NCBI GenBank assembly: GCA_037440345.1
Contig: JBBIUJ010000069.1
Coordinates: forward strand, 1 to 16,125
DNA length: 16,125 bases
Reading direction: 5' to 3'
From: CAINVV01 sp037440345
Lineage (GTDB): Bacteria; Bacteroidota; Bacteroidia; Bacteroidales; Prolixibacteraceae
Shown here piece after piece: positions 14,586-16,125 of the stretch. Position 1 is the stretch's first letter, and each line of letters begins with the position of its first letter. The position numbers and the translations under genes were made by a program. The notes under the pieces were generated by a model. That model ran no database searches. It was not told where the DNA came from and saw nothing but the letters and a program-made list of their open reading frames with translations.

Positions 14586-14864
14586 ATGGCTATAAAATTT
14601 AGACTTACTTTATTCATAATATTTTTTTGGGAATTTTCGATACAAGCCTAATTGCTTATACAAATAATGGCCAGGTACGTGAACTTACATATTTTTCAAA
14701 AAGCAACAACAGTATGCGTCGTTGTTTCATTTATACACCACCCGGATATGACAAAGATACCGAAAAACGATAACCGGTATTATGTCTCTCCTCAAACGAC
14801 ACACGAATGGCAAAGTTGGCGCAGGGCGCTGAATGATTTTGCTCCACTTCTATTCACTAACTAA
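14586..14864 (+). pseudogene. Decayed secreted CE1 esterase (relative of the next gene)
   Basis: An ATG at 14586 opens a signal-peptide-like start, MAIKFRLTLFIIFFWEFSIQ + A, then a TAA at 14649. In another frame, 14669-14770 reads GQVRELTYFSKSNNSMRRC then FIYTPPGYDKDTEKR. This aligns with residues 149-181 of the intact downstream esterase (GNVQQILFPSKSTSTSRRAF then VYTPPSYSKDKSK). Back in the first frame, 14778-14864 reads YYVSPQTTHEWQSWRRALND then FAPLLFTN and stop, matching the downstream protein's C-terminus (SYVSVNTRHEFQTWRRSLRE then LALLLFK). About 165 residues between the two blocks, including the catalytic serine, are missing, and so is the region between signal peptide and first block. 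The pieces are in the order of a CE1 esterase, so this is a frameshifted, internally deleted copy. The two blocks are clearly diverged from the neighbour, so the duplication is old or the copies were always distinct paralogues. Confidence 0.8.
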
Positions 14865-14872
14865 AAGACAAG

Positions 14873-15997
14873 ATGATGAAAAAATATTCGATAATTCTGG
14901 TATTATTACTGACCATAGTCAGTTTGCATTGCTTTGCACAGACAGGCCAGCCAACCATAACCGAGGATTTCAAATCTTCAAGTCTGAACCAACCAGGAAA
15001 AGAGTTTCCTCAGGTTAATTCGCAGGGATATGCACGTTTCCGCATAGAGGCCCCACAGGCCCAGAGTGTTGTCGTGAGCCTGGGACTAGGCGGTACCAAA
15101 GGCGGTACTCCACTTGTGAAAGCCGGGGATGGTTCTTGGACGGGCACGACTGCGGGACCAATGGAAGAAGGGTTCCATTACTACCATCTTACAATCGACG
15201 GCGGGGTATTTAATGATCCGGGAACGTTAAACTTTTACGGTTCCACCCGTTGGGAAAGCGGCATCGAAATACCCGCTCATGACCAGGAGTTCTATTCCTT
15301 GAAGGAGGTCCCTCATGGTAATGTGCAGCAGATTCTTTTCCCATCAAAGAGCACCTCAACCTCACGCAGGGCCTTTGTCTATACCCCTCCATCATACAGT
15401 AAAGACAAAAGCAAACATTATCCTGTTCTCTATCTTCAACATGGATGGGGCGAAGATGAAACGGCATGGTCAAATCAGGGACATGCCAACCTGATCATGG
15501 ACAACCTGATTGCTGAAGGAAAGATCAAACCCTTTATTATTGTAATGACCTACGGAATGACCAATGAAATCAAATTCGGTGGACTGAGGAATTTCGACAT
15601 CACTCCATTTCAAACGGTACTTGTCGGGGAATTGATCCCTTATATTGATGCGAACTTCAATACAATCGCCGATCAGCAACACCGCGCCATGGCCGGACTC
15701 TCGATGGGAGGCATGGAAACCCATACGATCACACTCAACAAACCTGAAGTCTTCTCGTATTATGCCCTGCTCAGTGGTGGATTATACAAGCCCGAGGAAA
15801 TCAAAGACAAGTCGAAAGTAAAACTCATCTTTTTGAGCTGCGGCAGCTTCGAAAACCCCGATGGCGTGAAGAATTCTGCAGCCGCCCTAAAAGAGGCCGG
15901 CATCAATGCAGTCTCCTATGTATCCGTGAATACTCGTCACGAGTTCCAGACCTGGCGCCGCAGTCTGCGCGAATTGGCTTTGTTGTTATTTAAATAA
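14873..15997 (+). CDS. Secreted CBM48-CE1 esterase (feruloyl/acetyl esterase type)
   Basis: The protein has 374 residues. A signal peptide spans 1-23 (MMKKYSIILVLLLTIVSLHC + FAQ); the ATG at 14876 is an alternative start. Residues about 45-140 form a CBM48/E-set-like beta domain (YARFRIEAPQAQSVVVSLG, GSWTGTTAGPMEEGFHYYHL, FNDPGTLNFYGSTRW). Residues about 145-374 are an esterase D/CE1 alpha/beta-hydrolase: RRAFVYTPPSYSKD, PVLYLQHGWGEDETAW, and AGLSMGGMETHTI with nucleophile S277; H356 in TRHEFQTWRR completes the triad, and the acid is probably E326 or D330 in GSFENPDGV. Proteins of this architecture in Bacteroidota release acyl groups such as ferulate or acetate from xylan and other plant polysaccharides. 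It follows a decayed relative by 8 bases and precedes another esterase by 7, pointing to a polysaccharide-deesterification cluster. Confidence 0.92.
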   Translation: MMKKYSIILVLLLTIVSLHCFAQTGQPTITEDFKSSSLNQPGKEFPQVNSQGYARFRIEAPQAQSVVVSLGLGGTKGGTPLVKAGDGSWTGTTAGPMEEGFHYYHLTIDGGVFNDPGTLNFYGSTRWESGIEIPAHDQEFYSLKEVPHGNVQQILFPSKSTSTSRRAFVYTPPSYSKDKSKHYPVLYLQHGWGEDETAWSNQGHANLIMDNLIAEGKIKPFIIVMTYGMTNEIKFGGLRNFDITPFQTVLVGELIPYIDANFNTIADQQHRAMAGLSMGGMETHTITLNKPEVFSYYALLSGGLYKPEEIKDKSKVKLIFLSCGSFENPDGVKNSAAALKEAGINAVSYVSVNTRHEFQTWRRSLRELALLLFK

Positions 15998-16004
15998 AAA
16001 ATCA

Positions 16005-16125
16005 ATGAAAAGGGTATCATTTTTAATCGCTGTGTTTGCATGGTTTGTTGCCGGACAAAGTTTCGCGCAGCAATCCTCACCTGTTAATGTTTCAGAAGGA
16101 ATGGTTCAAGGGACCGTTGAAGATG
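16005..16125 (+). CDS. Probable secreted type-B carboxylesterase, N-terminus only (cut by window end)
   Basis: Forty codons are present from ATG at 16005, 7 bases after the CE1 esterase stop. Residues 1-21 form a signal peptide (MKRVSFLIAVFAWFVAGQSF + AQ). The mature start, VNVSEGMVQGTVED, resembles the 'V..(S/E)G.VQGT.EDG' strand that opens type-B carboxylesterases (COesterase, para-nitrobenzyl esterase family). Catalytic residues lie outside the window, so the family call rests on this short motif and on the esterase neighbour. Same strand and tight spacing suggest one transcript. Confidence 0.6.
   Translation, partial: MKRVSFLIAVFAWFVAGQSFAQQSSPVNVSEGMVQGTVED

Overview
The window looks like a chromosomal segment of a member of the Bacteroidota, probably a polysaccharide-degrading anaerobe of the Bacteroidales/Marinilabiliales type. 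Supporting signs are secreted proteins with 'AQ'-type signal peptides, genes mostly lacking strong Shine-Dalgarno sequences, a good Bacteroidota-type -7 element (TAnnTTTG) before one operon, an arylsulfatase of the polysaccharide-sulfatase type, a CBM48-CE1 esterase, and a short MoaA form. This is inference from sequence character only; no database was searched.

Layout. Positions 1-2474 are minus strand: the N-terminal part of a DsbD-type thiol:disulfide transporter (cut by the window start) and a secreted sulfatase. Positions 2475-3085 carry no convincing gene, but hold an alternating A-B-A-B-A array of REP-like palindromes and a second degenerate GC-rich repeat. From about 3086 a structured leader RNA, resembling the molybdenum-cofactor (Moco) riboswitch in two sequence blocks, precedes a tight five-gene Moco operon (3273-7881): a fused TSUP permease-MobB-like protein, moeA, a short moaA, moaC, and a fused MOSC-MogA protein. 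The operon supplies cPMP synthesis (MoaA, MoaC), molybdopterin adenylation (MogA domain), metal insertion (MoeA), and possibly nucleotide attachment or chaperoning (MobB-like part). MPT synthase (moaD/moaE) and a molybdate ABC importer are not in the window.

A 1022-residue membrane-bound PAS-rich histidine kinase follows (8093-11161). Next is an overlapping three-gene sugar operon (11271-14149) of ROK kinase, MFS permease and SIS-domain protein, with a recognisable promoter. The last part holds a spacer with a possible reverse-strand gene remnant, a decayed secreted CE1 esterase (14586-14864), a complete CBM48-CE1 esterase (14873-15997), and the first 40 codons of a probable type-B carboxylesterase cut by the window end.

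The most interesting parts are the leader RNA at 3086-3188, which folds by eye into a compact multi-branched structure with a GAAA-capped stem, and the TSUP-MobB fusion it precedes. Together they suggest a Moco operon controlled by a cofactor-sensing RNA and carrying an unusual transporter-nucleotidase fusion.
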